Assembly (NCBI RefSeq): GCF_002128425.1
Contig: NZ_NESS01000004.1
Coordinates: 372,001-436,000, forward strand
DNA: 64,000 nucleotides
Direction of reading: 5' to 3'
Origin: Gottfriedia acidiceleris
GTDB taxonomy: Bacteria > Bacillota > Bacilli > Bacillales > Bacillaceae_G
The notes below the pieces were generated by a model, which was not told the origin of the DNA, searched no databases, and saw only the letters and a program-made list of their open reading frames with translations. This document shows, in pieces, positions 9,087 to 19,393 of this stretch. Position numbers and translations under genes: made by a program. Positions within the stretch are counted from its first letter, which is position 1, and each line of letters begins with the position of its first letter.

Positions 9087-10023
9087 CTTGATCGCCCCCT
9101 GTTAATTCCTTCACCTTAATGAGATTAAAGTAATATTGTACTTGTGATAATTCAACTGCACCAGTCCGCTCCGAGGCAGCGTTGGACATCCCGCAGGCAC
9201 ATGACCACTTAAAAATATCTTCAATTGAATAACCTTTCGAATGAGCAAAGGTAAAGCCTGCAAGCATGCTATCTCCTGATCCAACTTGGTGCACGTCTGT
9301 CAAAGTTGGAATAACTGCCAGCAGTGTAATGCTTTTGCTAATTAAAAGAGCACCTTCTTTTCCTAAAGAAAGTAAAACGTATCGGGTACCGTTCTGGCAT
9401 ATTTTTCGGGCGTGCTTGATCATATCTTCTAATGATAACTGGTTTGATCTGACCAATTTGCAAAACTCATCTCTATTCGGCTTGATTAAAAAAGGTTTTC
9501 CCTTTATACCTTGGGCTAGTGATTCTCCACTAGAATCTAAAAGAAAATACTTCCCTTTTTGCTTTGTTTTTTCTGCTAGGTATCTATAAAAATCAGAATC
9601 GATTCCGTATGGCAAACTACCTGATCCTACAATATAGTTATTCGATTCTAGTATAGTATCAAAATTTTTCAAAAATTCTTCTCTTTCATTCTCCAATATC
9701 TCTGGCCCTTGTTCAAGAATTTCTGTATGACTTTCTTTAGATTCAATTGCTAAACAAAATCTTGTCTCTCCTTTTATTCCTACAAAACAATTAATTAAAT
9801 TATAATTTGGGAGCTCACCAGCTATCCACTCGCCGCTTTTTCCACCTAAAAACCCGGTGCAAGTAACCTTAGCACCTAGCTGAGATAATACACGTGAAAC
9901 GTTAAGTCCTTTTCCACCAGCCGTTTTATCTACACTTGTAACACGATTAACTCCATCTAAATGAAAGGCAGGAAGATTATACCGAATATCTATAGCTGGA
10001 TTTAATGTAATTGTAGCAATCAT
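9064..10023 (-). CDS. PfkB-family kinase, probable tagatose-6-phosphate kinase
   Basis: Member of the LacC/FruK branch of the PfkB (ribokinase) fold. It starts MIATITLNPAIDIRY, the hallmark N-terminus of 1-phosphofructokinase and tagatose-6-P kinase. It carries PfkB signature 1 (GGKGLNVSRVLSQLG, about residues 37-51) and signature 2 with the catalytic aspartate (VGSGDSMLAGF, about 250-260). It sits four bases after the tagatose-bisphosphate aldolase gene and overlaps the ROK kinase gene. The neighbours favour phosphorylation of tagatose-6-P to tagatose-1,6-bisphosphate. Sequence alone cannot exclude 1-phosphofructokinase, but no fructose PTS is nearby. Confidence 0.8.
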   Translation of the reverse strand: MIATITLNPAIDIRYNLPAFHLDGVNRVTSVDKTAGGKGLNVSRVLSQLGAKVTCTGFLGGKSGEWIAGELPNYNLINCFVGIKGETRFCLAIESKESHTEILEQGPEILENEREEFLKNFDTILESNNYIVGSGSLPYGIDSDFYRYLAEKTKQKGKYFLLDSSGESLAQGIKGKPFLIKPNRDEFCKLVRSNQLSLEDMIKHARKICQNGTRYVLLSLGKEGALLISKSITLLAVIPTLTDVHQVGSGDSMLAGFTFAHSKGYSIEDIFKWSCACGMSNAASERTGAVELSQVQYYFNLIKVKELTGGDQGGKYSLF

Positions 10024-10027
10024 TTTT

Positions 10028-12087
<2,060 letters not shown>

Positions 12088-12110
12088 ACTTCTTCCTCCT
12101 ATTTCACTGT

Positions 12111-12130
12111 TAATGTCATCATTACCAGTT
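12111..12130 (-). promoter_or_regulatory. Candidate GntR-family operator upstream of agaS
   Basis: Minus-strand AACTGGTAATGATGACATTA shares its first 12 bases with the two sites in front of the binding-protein gene. ACTGGT is also the half-site of NagR/DasR-type (HutC/UTRA subfamily) operators. It sits 24 bases before the agaS start codon, where a repressor could block initiation or elongation. Confidence 0.55.
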
Positions 12131-12133
12131 GGC

Positions 12134-12164
12134 TTAAATAGATACATCTTGTATCTATTTAAGC
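12134..12164. repeat. Perfect 14-bp inverted repeat overlapping the regulator stop codon
   Basis: cttaaatagataca and tgtatctatttaag pair perfectly around three bases. The TAG stop of the GntR gene lies inside the left arm on the minus strand. No T run follows, so it is not a standard terminator. It may be an RNA processing or stability hairpin, or a protein site next to the agaS operator. Confidence 0.7.
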
Positions 12165-12874
12165 TCCACTGTATAAGTAAATTTATCTCCTCTTGCAATA
12201 GAAATTGTATACTCAATTACTTTGCTTTGATCATAAGTTACTCGTTTAAGCATTAGACATGGTGCACCTTCGATTATCTTTAGCATTTCTGACTCCACTT
12301 TATTAGCACTAACAGCCATAAAACTTTCCAAAGCACTAGAAATATTCACATTATATTGGGTTCTGAAGATTTCATACATTGGCGTATGTTGCAATTCTTC
12401 ACTGGAAAGATTTTTAAAATCCTTTACGGGTACATAGGAGGTTTCGTATAACATTGGCTCCTGGTCCGCAAGTCTTAACCGAACGATCTTAAATACCTCT
12501 TCTTCTACCGGTATATTCATGACCTTTGCTACTTTACTAGTGCAATTGATTATTTCAAATGAAACGACTATTGTCGTAGGGATTTTCCCTGCTTTTTTCA
12601 TCTCTTCTGTAAAACTATAAAATTTTACAAGACTTTGGTTGTGCGTTCTAGGAGAGACATATGTCCCCTTGCCATGAACTTTATAAATATACCCTTGTTT
12701 TTCAAGCTCTTGCATCGTCTGCCTTACTGTTGTTCGGCTAACTTGATACGTATCACATAACTCTCGTTCAGATGGTAGCTGATCGTTTTCAGCAAGTTCA
12801 CCTGATTCGATTTTTTCTAATAAAATATCCATTAATTGATAATAAAGAGGAAGTCGGGAATCCTTTTCTACCAT
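12155..12874 (-). CDS. GntR family regulator (HutC subfamily, UTRA ligand domain)
   Basis: Transcription regulator of the amino-sugar island by context. The N-terminal winged helix (residues about 8-72) has the GntR signature LPSERELCDTYQVSRTTVRQ and a wing with KVHGKGTYV. A UTRA sensor domain follows (about 93-232), ending in IARGDKFTYTVEL, the fold that binds phosphosugars in NagR/DasR relatives. It starts with ATG behind AAAGGAG. Operator-like sequences occur in front of this gene, in front of agaS and twice in front of the binding-protein gene, suggesting autoregulated local control. The likely effector is an amino-sugar-6-phosphate (inference). Confidence 0.85.
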   Translation of the reverse strand: MVEKDSRLPLYYQLMDILLEKIESGELAENDQLPSERELCDTYQVSRTTVRQTMQELEKQGYIYKVHGKGTYVSPRTHNQSLVKFYSFTEEMKKAGKIPTTIVVSFEIINCTSKVAKVMNIPVEEEVFKIVRLRLADQEPMLYETSYVPVKDFKNLSSEELQHTPMYEIFRTQYNVNISSALESFMAVSANKVESEMLKIIEGAPCLMLKRVTYDQSKVIEYTISIARGDKFTYTVELK

Positions 12875-12889
12875 GATTAGCTCCTTTAG

Positions 12890-12954
12890 GTGGTATCTTT
12901 GTCATAACCAGTTAAATATACATCTATTATACATAATATTGAAAAAGATACCAC
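12890..12954 (-). promoter_or_regulatory. Promoter/operator region of the GntR gene with 11-bp inverted repeat
   Basis: The minus strand has TATAAT (12926-12931) as a -10 box with a poor -35. An operator-like TTAACTGGTTATGACA (12900-12915) lies between the -10 and the ribosome binding site. The whole is bracketed by an exact 11-bp inverted repeat, gtggtatcttt (12890-12900) and aaagataccac (12944-12954). The operator core matches 13 of 14 bases of the site before the ABC operon, so autorepression is likely. Confidence 0.5.
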
Positions 12955-12975
12955 ATTATGTCGCAACAGAATTTT

Positions 12976-14238
12976 CTACAAGACTCCCTCTTCTGTCATT
13001 TTTAGTTTTTTCATATAATCATCTAGTGAAACCATTGTTCCTGAAACTCTTGATTCCTCTGCAGCATAAGCGATCATATGACTTTTAGCTGATACGATAG
13101 CAGATGTTAAGCTGCCTTTATCCTTCTTAGATACACGTTGAATGAAATCAGCCATAATACTTGTATCGGCCCCCATATGGCCACCGTCGACAGTTGAAGG
13201 CTTAATTAACTCTTTCTTACCTGAAAAATAGTTAACTTCAATTTCATTTTTAGCATCATTTCCAATTATTTCGCCTTTTGTCCCCATAATTTTGAAGTTA
13301 CGGAATGTTTCATTTGTAAATGCCGTCATAGTAAATGCAACTGTTACGTCATTTTCAAATAATAAATTAACTACCTGATGGTCAACAACATCATTGTCAC
13401 AATGATATACACAACGACCATACGGTCCCTCTTGAATTGCCTTTAGTCTACTTTCAAGACTACAACTTGCTGAAATGACATTTGCTGGCCAAACATCACG
13501 GTCATGTAAATACCATTTAGCTGCTGAATAAGGACATTCCTTTTCCACCTTACAACCATCCAAACAGCGGTATGTTGAACCTTCTGGTGCATTTTCCTTT
13601 TTAAAGTAAGTTAAACTTCCATATGAAGATACACTCTTGCACTCTGTACCAATGAGCCACGCAAGCATATCCATGTCATGGCAGCTTTTTTGTAAGAGCA
13701 TTGAGCTTGATTCAGATGAATTACGCCAGTTACCACGTACAAAACTATGAGCTTGATGAAAGTAACCTACATTCTCATTCCACTGGATTGATACGATGTC
13801 GCCAATTACTTTTCGATCAACAACTTCTTTTAATGCTTGATAAAAAGGCGCATATCTCATAACGTGACAAACCGTTAATAATGTATTATGCCTTTTAGCT
13901 GCTTCAGCAATTTCTAACGTTTCAATTGGTTCTGGTGACATCGGTTTTTCTAACAAAATACTATATCCTTTTTCAATTGCCTTCATAACAGGCTTGTAGT
14001 GATTACGGTCTGGACTACAAATTAATAATGCTTCACACAGCTGTTCTTTTTCTAACAACTCAGTCCAGTCTTCAAATCTCATATTCTCGGGGATATTGTG
14101 AGCTTCCGCAAATTTTTCTCTTTTTTCTTTATTTGGCTCCGCTACAGCTATGAATTGAATTTCATGTGGATACTGTAGTGCATATGATCCGTATGCGTAA
14201 AATCCTCTGCTTCCCGCTCCTATTAAAGCTGCTTTCAT
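12976..14238 (-). CDS. Gfo/Idh/MocA family NAD(P)-dependent protein
   Basis: Cytoplasmic NAD(P)-dependent sugar-modifying enzyme. The N-terminal Rossmann motif is AALIGAGSRGFYAYGSYA, followed by AVAEPNKEKR. The family EKP motif is LLEKPMSPEP (about residue 95-104), and a C-terminal alpha/beta sheet domain follows with conserved HSFVRGNWRN and KSCHDMDML. An unusual cysteine-rich segment (CLDGCKVEKECPY, later CVYHC) could bind metal. It is encoded after the ABC transporter genes, 30 bp past the second permease, so it probably acts on the imported sugar or glycoside. Some members of this superfamily are NAD-dependent glycosidases (GH109, alpha-N-acetylgalactosaminidase). This is one possibility here and is not shown by the sequence. 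Confidence 0.78.
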   Translation of the reverse strand: MKAALIGAGSRGFYAYGSYALQYPHEIQFIAVAEPNKEKREKFAEAHNIPENMRFEDWTELLEKEQLCEALLICSPDRNHYKPVMKAIEKGYSILLEKPMSPEPIETLEIAEAAKRHNTLLTVCHVMRYAPFYQALKEVVDRKVIGDIVSIQWNENVGYFHQAHSFVRGNWRNSSESSSMLLQKSCHDMDMLAWLIGTECKSVSSYGSLTYFKKENAPEGSTYRCLDGCKVEKECPYSAAKWYLHDRDVWPANVISASCSLESRLKAIQEGPYGRCVYHCDNDVVDHQVVNLLFENDVTVAFTMTAFTNETFRNFKIMGTKGEIIGNDAKNEIEVNYFSGKKELIKPSTVDGGHMGADTSIMADFIQRVSKKDKGSLTSAIVSAKSHMIAYAAEESRVSGTMVSLDDYMKKLKMTEEGVL

Positions 14239-14267
14239 AATCAGTTTCCTCCAAGCTTTGTTAATTT

Positions 14268-15101
14268 TTATTTACTTCCTGTAACTGCAATTCCTTCAAT
14301 AAATTGTTTTTGCAAAATCATAAATAAAACAAGCATTGGCAAAATTGCTAAAAATGATCCTGCCATTAAAACTGGATAATTGGTTAAATATTGTCCTTGT
14401 AATGATGACAAACCTACTGACAACGTCATTGATTCTGGTGAGCTATTAACAATCATTGGCCACATTAATTCATTCCAGCTCCATAAAGTTGTAAAAATAC
14501 CTAATGCAACTAAACCTGGCTTTGCTAATGGAAGCATGATTTTCCAGTAAATTTGAAAATGATTGCAACCATCTAATCTAGCTGCTTCCTCTAATTCTTT
14601 TGGTAGCCCCATAAAAAATTGTCTTAAAAGGAATGTACCAAATGCGCTAAATAAACCTGGAACTACTACTGCTTGTAAAGTGTTTAACCAGCCCAATTTC
14701 ACCATGATCATATACTGTGGCAATAAAAAGACTTGTCCTGGTACCATTAAAACTGATAATGCTATTAAAAAAAGAATATTTCTTCCTGGAAATTCAATTC
14801 TCGCAAAAGCGTAAGCAGCTAAAGAACATAATAATAATTGTCCAATTGTACGTATCACTGTAATGATTAACGTGTTAAACATAAATTTAAAGAACGGTAG
14901 TAAGTCAAAAACATCTTTATAATTCACCCATTGTAAATGTTTCGGAACAATAACAGGTGGAACATGAATCGACTCAGCATAAGTTTTTAATGAAGTTAGT
15001 AACATCCATATAAAAGGGAAGACCATAGCCAAGGCGCCGACAATTAGGATTAAATGAATTAAGATTGTTTTACTTATGATCTGATGTCTTGCTTTCTCCA
15101 A
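14268..15101 (-). CDS. Carbohydrate ABC transporter permease (MalG-like)
   Basis: Second membrane subunit of the sugar importer. Six transmembrane segments are evident. The EAA loop that contacts the ATPase is visible as LPKELEEAARLDGCNHFQIY, around residues 180-200, followed by the family ending '...LQKQFIEGIAVTGSK'. TTG is used as start, with AAGGAGG eight bases before it. It lies in the order binding protein, MalF-like, MalG-like, oxidoreductase. No ATPase gene is in the operon, so a shared MsmK/MsmX-type ATPase encoded elsewhere is presumed. Confidence 0.87.
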   Translation of the reverse strand: MEKARHQIISKTILIHLILIVGALAMVFPFIWMLLTSLKTYAESIHVPPVIVPKHLQWVNYKDVFDLLPFFKFMFNTLIITVIRTIGQLLLCSLAAYAFARIEFPGRNILFLIALSVLMVPGQVFLLPQYMIMVKLGWLNTLQAVVVPGLFSAFGTFLLRQFFMGLPKELEEAARLDGCNHFQIYWKIMLPLAKPGLVALGIFTTLWSWNELMWPMIVNSSPESMTLSVGLSSLQGQYLTNYPVLMAGSFLAILPMLVLFMILQKQFIEGIAVTGSK

Positions 15102-15115
15102 TGGTTACTCCTCCT

Positions 15116-16063
15116 TCAATCATAATGAACCCATTTCTTTTGTAAAACCATTTGTATTGCTGTAATGATTAAAATAATGATTAACAATAAAACTGCAATT
15201 GCAGCTGCATAGCCTTTGTCATTTAACACGAATGCATGCTGATAAAATAAGTACACGATTGATTGAGTATTTTCGAGTGCTGTACTGCTTTTCCCAATCA
15301 TCATAAAAATTAAATCAAACACTTGGAAGGCTCCAATAAAGGACATGATTGTTACGAAGAATATAACTGGGGAAAGTAACGGTAGTGTTATTTTAAAGAA
15401 GACCCTAATTGGCCCAGCACCATCTATCTCCGCTGCTTCGTAATATGTTCTTGGAATCCCTTGGAGTCCTGAAAGAAAAATAACCATGTTATAACCGAGT
15501 CCACTCCAAATTGCTACGACAATTATTGAATACAATGCTATTTTAGGATCACTTACCCACTGCGGACCTTTAATTCCAAAGATAGATAAAAGATAATTTA
15601 GCAGCCCATAATCTGAATTATATAGCCATCTCCAAACCATAGCGATTGCTGCTGGCATGGTAATAACAGGTAAAAAATATAAAGTTCGATAAACAGATTT
15701 GCCTTTAATTTTTTGGTTTAAGAGAACTGCTATAAGAATCGATAAAAAAATACCAATAGGAACTGTAAAAATAATATAAATGCCTGTATTTTTAAATGAC
15801 TGTAAAAGATTAGAGTCTTCTAACATTCGTTTATAATTATCTAATCCTGTCCACTCATATTGTCCAAATGCTCCCCATTCCGTAAAACTGAAGTAAATCG
15901 TTTGAATGATTGGCCATAAGTAGAAAATCGTTAAACCAATCATTGTTGGTGCAATCATACAATACGCCCAAAAATAATCTGATCGTTTTCTCGTCTTTGT
16001 TAAACTTGGTATGCTTAGTTTACTTTTTGATTTCATTTCAACTTGTAGAGGCATTTCCTTCAC
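15116..16063 (-). CDS. Carbohydrate ABC transporter permease (MalF-like)
   Basis: First membrane subunit of the sugar importer. After a basic cytoplasmic lead of about 30 residues come six hydrophobic segments (first: YCMIAPTMIGLTIFYLWPII). The EAA motif IPRTYYEAAEIDGAGPIRVF lies near residue 210. A GTG at 16072 opens the frame, but it overlaps the AAAGGAG site; the GTG at 16063 is eight bases beyond it and is preferred. A hairpin separates this gene from the upstream binding-protein gene and may set relative expression. Confidence 0.86.
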   Translation of the reverse strand: MKEMPLQVEMKSKSKLSIPSLTKTRKRSDYFWAYCMIAPTMIGLTIFYLWPIIQTIYFSFTEWGAFGQYEWTGLDNYKRMLEDSNLLQSFKNTGIYIIFTVPIGIFLSILIAVLLNQKIKGKSVYRTLYFLPVITMPAAIAMVWRWLYNSDYGLLNYLLSIFGIKGPQWVSDPKIALYSIIVVAIWSGLGYNMVIFLSGLQGIPRTYYEAAEIDGAGPIRVFFKITLPLLSPVIFFVTIMSFIGAFQVFDLIFMMIGKSSTALENTQSIVYLFYQHAFVLNDKGYAAAIAVLLLIIILIITAIQMVLQKKWVHYD

Positions 16064-16088
16064 TGTATTCACTCCTTTTAAGGGAAAT

Positions 16089-16140
16089 AAAGAGAAGAAG
16101 TTATGACTTAACCTATATTAGCAAGCTTCTTCTCTTCATT
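16089..16140 (-). terminator. Hairpin between binding-protein and permease genes (partial terminator or 3' stabiliser)
   Basis: An 11-bp inverted repeat, aagagaagaag with cttcttctctt, has a roughly 29-base loop. On the minus strand it is followed by TTTATTT. Such hairpins after solute-binding-protein genes commonly let the binding protein be made in excess of the permeases. The T tract is imperfect, so partial read-through is expected. Confidence 0.55.
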
Positions 16141-16144
16141 TTTT

Positions 16145-17395
16145 TTAGTTCTTAGCTAGTGCCTCGTCTGCCTTTTTCGTTAGTTCTTTTGCAGCATCTT
16201 CAACACTTTCTTCATTGCTCCAAGCTTTTTTCAAGATATCTGTTTCATATTGCCAGATTTCACCCGTATTTTTTACACTTGGTAACGGAACTGAGTAGTC
16301 AACTTCATCGATAAAGGCTTGAAGATTTAAATTTGGAACAGATTTTAACCAAGCATCTTGTGTACCATTATAAGCAGGAATTACCGTGCCTGTTTTCGCA
16401 TATACTTCTGCCGCTTCTTTAGAACCAAGGAATTGAACAAACTTCCAAGCAGCCTCTTTATGTTTCGAATTTGCTGCAATAACGTTTGCTAATCCATGGA
16501 TAGAAACTGCACGTTGTTTTCCTTTAGGTACGACAGCTACATTTAAATCTGGATTTTTCTTATATTCTGGTACCATCCAAGGTCCATCAAACATCATTGC
16601 AATTTTTCCTGAAGCAAATAACTCCGACGGTGCTGTTTCTGTCATTTGAGCTTGTGTTGGAGAAATCCCTTCTTTTATGAAACTAATATTATATTTAAGT
16701 GCTTCAATTGCCTCAGGTTGATCAAATCCTACTGACTTGCCATCATCAGAAATAATATGTCCACCATTTTGCCAAATGAAATCATAATATCCACCTTGAT
16801 TACCCATTAAAGCTGCAAATCCATAAATTCCTTTTTCTTTATTTGTAAGCTTCTTAGCTACCTCTTTTAACTTATTCCAATCCCAAGTATCATCTGGGTA
16901 AGGTACACCTGCTTCATCGAAAATCTTTTTATTATACCAAAATCCAGTTGTATCAAAGTCTTTTGGGATACCATAAAGCTTTCCGTCAACTGTATAAAGG
17001 TCGACTAATGACTTAGGATAATTGTCTAGACTATAGTTGTCTTTTGATGCCAAGTCACCAAGTGGGGCAATTACTTTACCTTCCGCATATTGGACTATAT
17101 GTGGACCATTCATCCATAAAACGTCCGGCAATGCTCCTCCCGTTGCAGCTGTTTCCAGCTTTTGGAAATACTGTGCATATGGGGTAAGCTCTGTTTTCAC
17201 TTTAATATCAGGGTACTTTTCATTAAATAATTTTATAATTTCATCAACTGCGGGAACTTGCTTCTTATCCCAAAAACCGTAGGTAATTTCAACCTTTCCA
17301 TCTTTTGCATCCCCCGATGTGTTATTGCTACCACATCCAGCTAAACCTAGTAAGCCTAAAGCCAAGGTTAATAGCATAATAAGCCATTTTTTCAT
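16145..17395 (-). CDS. Sugar ABC transporter substrate-binding lipoprotein
   Basis: Extracytoplasmic family 1 (MalE/UgpB-like) binding protein anchored by lipid. The N-terminus MKKWLIMLLTLALGLLGLAGC is a lipoprotein signal with lipobox LAGC (cysteine at residue 21). The mature part has the fold's landmarks ITYGFWDKKQVPAVDEIIKLFNEKYPDI, DVLWMNGPHI and FASGKIAMMFDGPWM. It is the first gene of the import operon, under two operator copies and a cre-like site. Substrate is inferred to be an amino sugar or amino-sugar oligosaccharide from the enzymes downstream. Start is ATG with GAAGGGG before it. Confidence 0.88.
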   Translation of the reverse strand: MKKWLIMLLTLALGLLGLAGCGSNNTSGDAKDGKVEITYGFWDKKQVPAVDEIIKLFNEKYPDIKVKTELTPYAQYFQKLETAATGGALPDVLWMNGPHIVQYAEGKVIAPLGDLASKDNYSLDNYPKSLVDLYTVDGKLYGIPKDFDTTGFWYNKKIFDEAGVPYPDDTWDWNKLKEVAKKLTNKEKGIYGFAALMGNQGGYYDFIWQNGGHIISDDGKSVGFDQPEAIEALKYNISFIKEGISPTQAQMTETAPSELFASGKIAMMFDGPWMVPEYKKNPDLNVAVVPKGKQRAVSIHGLANVIAANSKHKEAAWKFVQFLGSKEAAEVYAKTGTVIPAYNGTQDAWLKSVPNLNLQAFIDEVDYSVPLPSVKNTGEIWQYETDILKKAWSNEESVEDAAKELTKKADEALAKN

Positions 17396-17498
17396 CCCAT
17401 TCCCCTTCTTTCTCTTAAAAGTTTAATAGCCATACAATCTAGTAGTTTCTTTAAAAGACATCTTTTCGATAATGAACTACACATCTGAACCTGTTGTC

Positions 17499-17516
17499 AT
17501 GATGTTATTACCAGTT
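17499..17516 (-). promoter_or_regulatory. Candidate GntR-family operator, proximal copy
   Basis: Minus strand AACTGGTAATAACATCAT, 104 bases before the binding-protein start. It differs by one base from the distal copy 101 bp further upstream. Two near-identical sites at this distance would allow repression by looping. It contains ACTGGT, the half-site known from NagR/DasR-type operators. Confidence 0.6.
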
Positions 17517-17520
17517 TATT

Positions 17521-17534
17521 TGTAAAGGCTTACA
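17521..17534. promoter_or_regulatory. cre-like site (carbon catabolite control)
   Basis: TGTAAAGGCTTACA is palindromic and differs from the cre consensus TGWNANCGNTNWCA at one central position (C to G). It is located between the two operator copies in front of the sugar import operon, where CcpA repression would make sense. Confidence 0.45.
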
Positions 17535-17599
17535 AAAGTGTTTATTTTCTATATATAAGCTCAACACCCCCTGTTTAACTTTCATAAAACCACTTAGTA

Positions 17600-17640
17600 A
17601 TGATGTCATTACCAGTTGTAAGTAGTATATCATCTCTTTT
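17600..17640 (-). promoter_or_regulatory. Promoter with distal GntR-family operator for the sugar import operon
   Basis: On the minus strand a -10 box TATACT lies 17 bases from a weak -35 TTCATG. It is followed directly by the operator AACTGGTAATGACATCAT (17600-17617). An operator just downstream of the -10 box is the classic position for repression. The transcript would have a leader of about 210 bases that includes the cre-like site and the second operator. Confidence 0.5.
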
Positions 17641-17742
17641 TTAATTCATGAATACCTTTTTTTAATTTTTCAAAAAATTTAAATCGACATGATTCATCAT
17701 TATCTTCGTCATTTAGCATTACTCACCTATTTCCTACCGCAC

Positions 17743-17781
17743 AAAAAGAACCTCCAATCCAATCTCAATTGAAGGTTCTTT
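17743..17781 (-). terminator. Intrinsic terminator of mqo
   Basis: Inverted repeat aaagaacctccaat / aattgaaggttcttt (one mismatch) with an A run on the plus strand, i.e. a T run in the direction of mqo transcription, just past the mqo stop codon. Confidence 0.75.
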
Positions 17782-17794
17782 ACTAATTAATGAA

Positions 17795-19294
17795 TTAACT
17801 ATAAGCTAGCTCTTTTTCGTTTAACCCAAGTGCTTTTGAAGTTGAAGCTTGAATTTCCTCTAGAAGTTCTGGGTGTTCTTCAAGAGATAGACCAAATGAA
17901 GGAATCATTTCTCTAATCTTTGGAGCCCATTCCATCATATGCCCGGGGAAGCATTTTTCTAATACTTCAAGCATTACATGAACAGCAGTCGAAGCACCTG
18001 GAGATGCTCCAAGCAATGCCGCGATCGAGCCATCGGCTGCACTAACTACTTCAGTACCGAATTGGAGTGTTCCTTTTCCAGCTGGAGTATCTTTAATAAC
18101 TTGTACACGTTGACCAGCTACTACGATATCCCAATCCTCGCTCTTAGCGTTTGGAATAAATTCACGTAATTCTTCCATACGTTTTTCATTCGATAATAAG
18201 ACTTGTTGGATTAAATATTTAGTTAATGCCATCTCTTTTACGCCTGCTGCTAACATAGTCATGACATTATTTGGTTTAACAGAACTAATTAAATCCATAT
18301 TTGAACCAGTTTTTAAGAACTTTGGTGAGAAGCCAGCAAAAGGTCCAAATAATAATGATTTTTGGTTATCGATAAATCTAGTATCAAGATGCGGAACAGA
18401 CATTGGTGGCGCGCCAACTTTAGCTTTTCCGTATACTTTTGCATGATGCTGCTTCGCAACTTCTGGGTTGTTACATACTAAGAATAATCCACTTACAGGG
18501 AATCCTCCGATATGTTTTGACTCAGGGATCCCAGTTTTTTGCAGTAAAGGTAGACTAGCTCCTCCGCTACCGATAAAGACGAATTTTGCAATGTGGGATT
18601 CAATATTACCAGTTCTCATATTATACACTTTTACTTCCCATTGACCATCACTAGTGCGCTTAATATCTTCCACGGCATGTCTATAGTTTATTTCTACATT
18701 ATTACTCTCTAAGTGTTCAAACATCATGCGCGTTAATGCCCCAAAGTTTACGTCCGTTCCTGAATCTATTTTTGTCGCCGCTATTGGTTCATTAGATGTG
18801 CGTCCTTCCATGATCAGCGGGATCCATTTCTTAAGTACTTCAGCGTTCTCCGAGTATTCCATTCCTTTAAATAGTGGATTTTTAGAAAGCGCTTCAAATC
18901 GTTTATTCAAAAATTCCACATTTTCTTCACCTTGCACTAAACTCATATGAGGAATTGGCATGATAAAGTCTTGAGGATTACCAATCAAGTTGTTGTTTAC
19001 AAGATATGACCAAAATTGTCTTGAAAGTTGAAACTGTTCATTAATTTTTATTGCTTTGCTAATATCGATCGATCCATCAGCTTTTTCTGATGTATAGTTA
19101 AGCTCACATAATGCAGCATGTCCCGTACCTGCATTATTCCACTCATTAGAGCTTTCTTCTCCTGCTTTTTCTAATTTCTCAAATACTTTAATTTCCATTT
19201 CCGGTGCTAACTCTTTTAGTAATGATCCCAAAGTCGCGCTCATGACTCCGGCACCAATTAAGATAATGTCTGTTCTAGTTTGTCTGTTGCTCAT
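17795..19294 (-). CDS. mqo: Malate:quinone oxidoreductase
   Basis: FAD-dependent, membrane-associated enzyme of the citric acid cycle that oxidises malate to oxaloacetate and passes electrons to quinone. The N-terminal dinucleotide motif is [21 protein letters not shown]. The [15 protein letters not shown] segment, conserved in Mqo, follows (about residues 50-65). Further conserved blocks are [20 protein letters not shown] and [19 protein letters not shown]. Length (499 residues) is standard. The start ATG 19294 has AAAGGGGAAAAGGAAGG before it; an upstream in-frame codon at 19324 falls inside the leader hairpin. Upstream are phased repeats, a -10 box and a terminator-like leader hairpin, so expression looks tightly controlled. 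Confidence 0.93.
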   Translation of the reverse strand: MSNRQTRTDIILIGAGVMSATLGSLLKELAPEMEIKVFEKLEKAGEESSNEWNNAGTGHAALCELNYTSEKADGSIDISKAIKINEQFQLSRQFWSYLVNNNLIGNPQDFIMPIPHMSLVQGEENVEFLNKRFEALSKNPLFKGMEYSENAEVLKKWIPLIMEGRTSNEPIAATKIDSGTDVNFGALTRMMFEHLESNNVEINYRHAVEDIKRTSDGQWEVKVYNMRTGNIESHIAKFVFIGSGGASLPLLQKTGIPESKHIGGFPVSGLFLVCNNPEVAKQHHAKVYGKAKVGAPPMSVPHLDTRFIDNQKSLLFGPFAGFSPKFLKTGSNMDLISSVKPNNVMTMLAAGVKEMALTKYLIQQVLLSNEKRMEELREFIPNAKSEDWDIVVAGQRVQVIKDTPAGKGTLQFGTEVVSAADGSIAALLGASPGASTAVHVMLEVLEKCFPGHMMEWAPKIREMIPSFGLSLEEHPELLEEIQASTSKALGLNEKELAYS

Positions 19295-19322
19295 AATAAC
19301 CTTCCTTTTCCCCTTTATTTGC

Positions 19323-19383
19323 AAAAAAGTAGGTTTTCCTGCTTAGGTGTCACAAAAAGCAAGGCACCACCTAGGAACACACC
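19323..19383 (-). terminator. Terminator-like hairpin in the mqo leader
   Basis: On the minus strand a stem-loop forms between a 5' arm of GG, TTCC and TAGGTG segments and a 3' arm of CACCTAAG, GGAA and CC segments, and ends in TTTTTT. It lies between the likely transcription start and the mqo ribosome binding site, as an attenuator would. It could instead stop read-through from upstream. Confidence 0.5.
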
Positions 19384-19393
19384 TTTTCTGTCT

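Noticed and set aside
9887-9902. parS-like cacgtgaaac within the PfkB gene
   Set aside because: Only about 12 of 16 positions match and the left half is lost.
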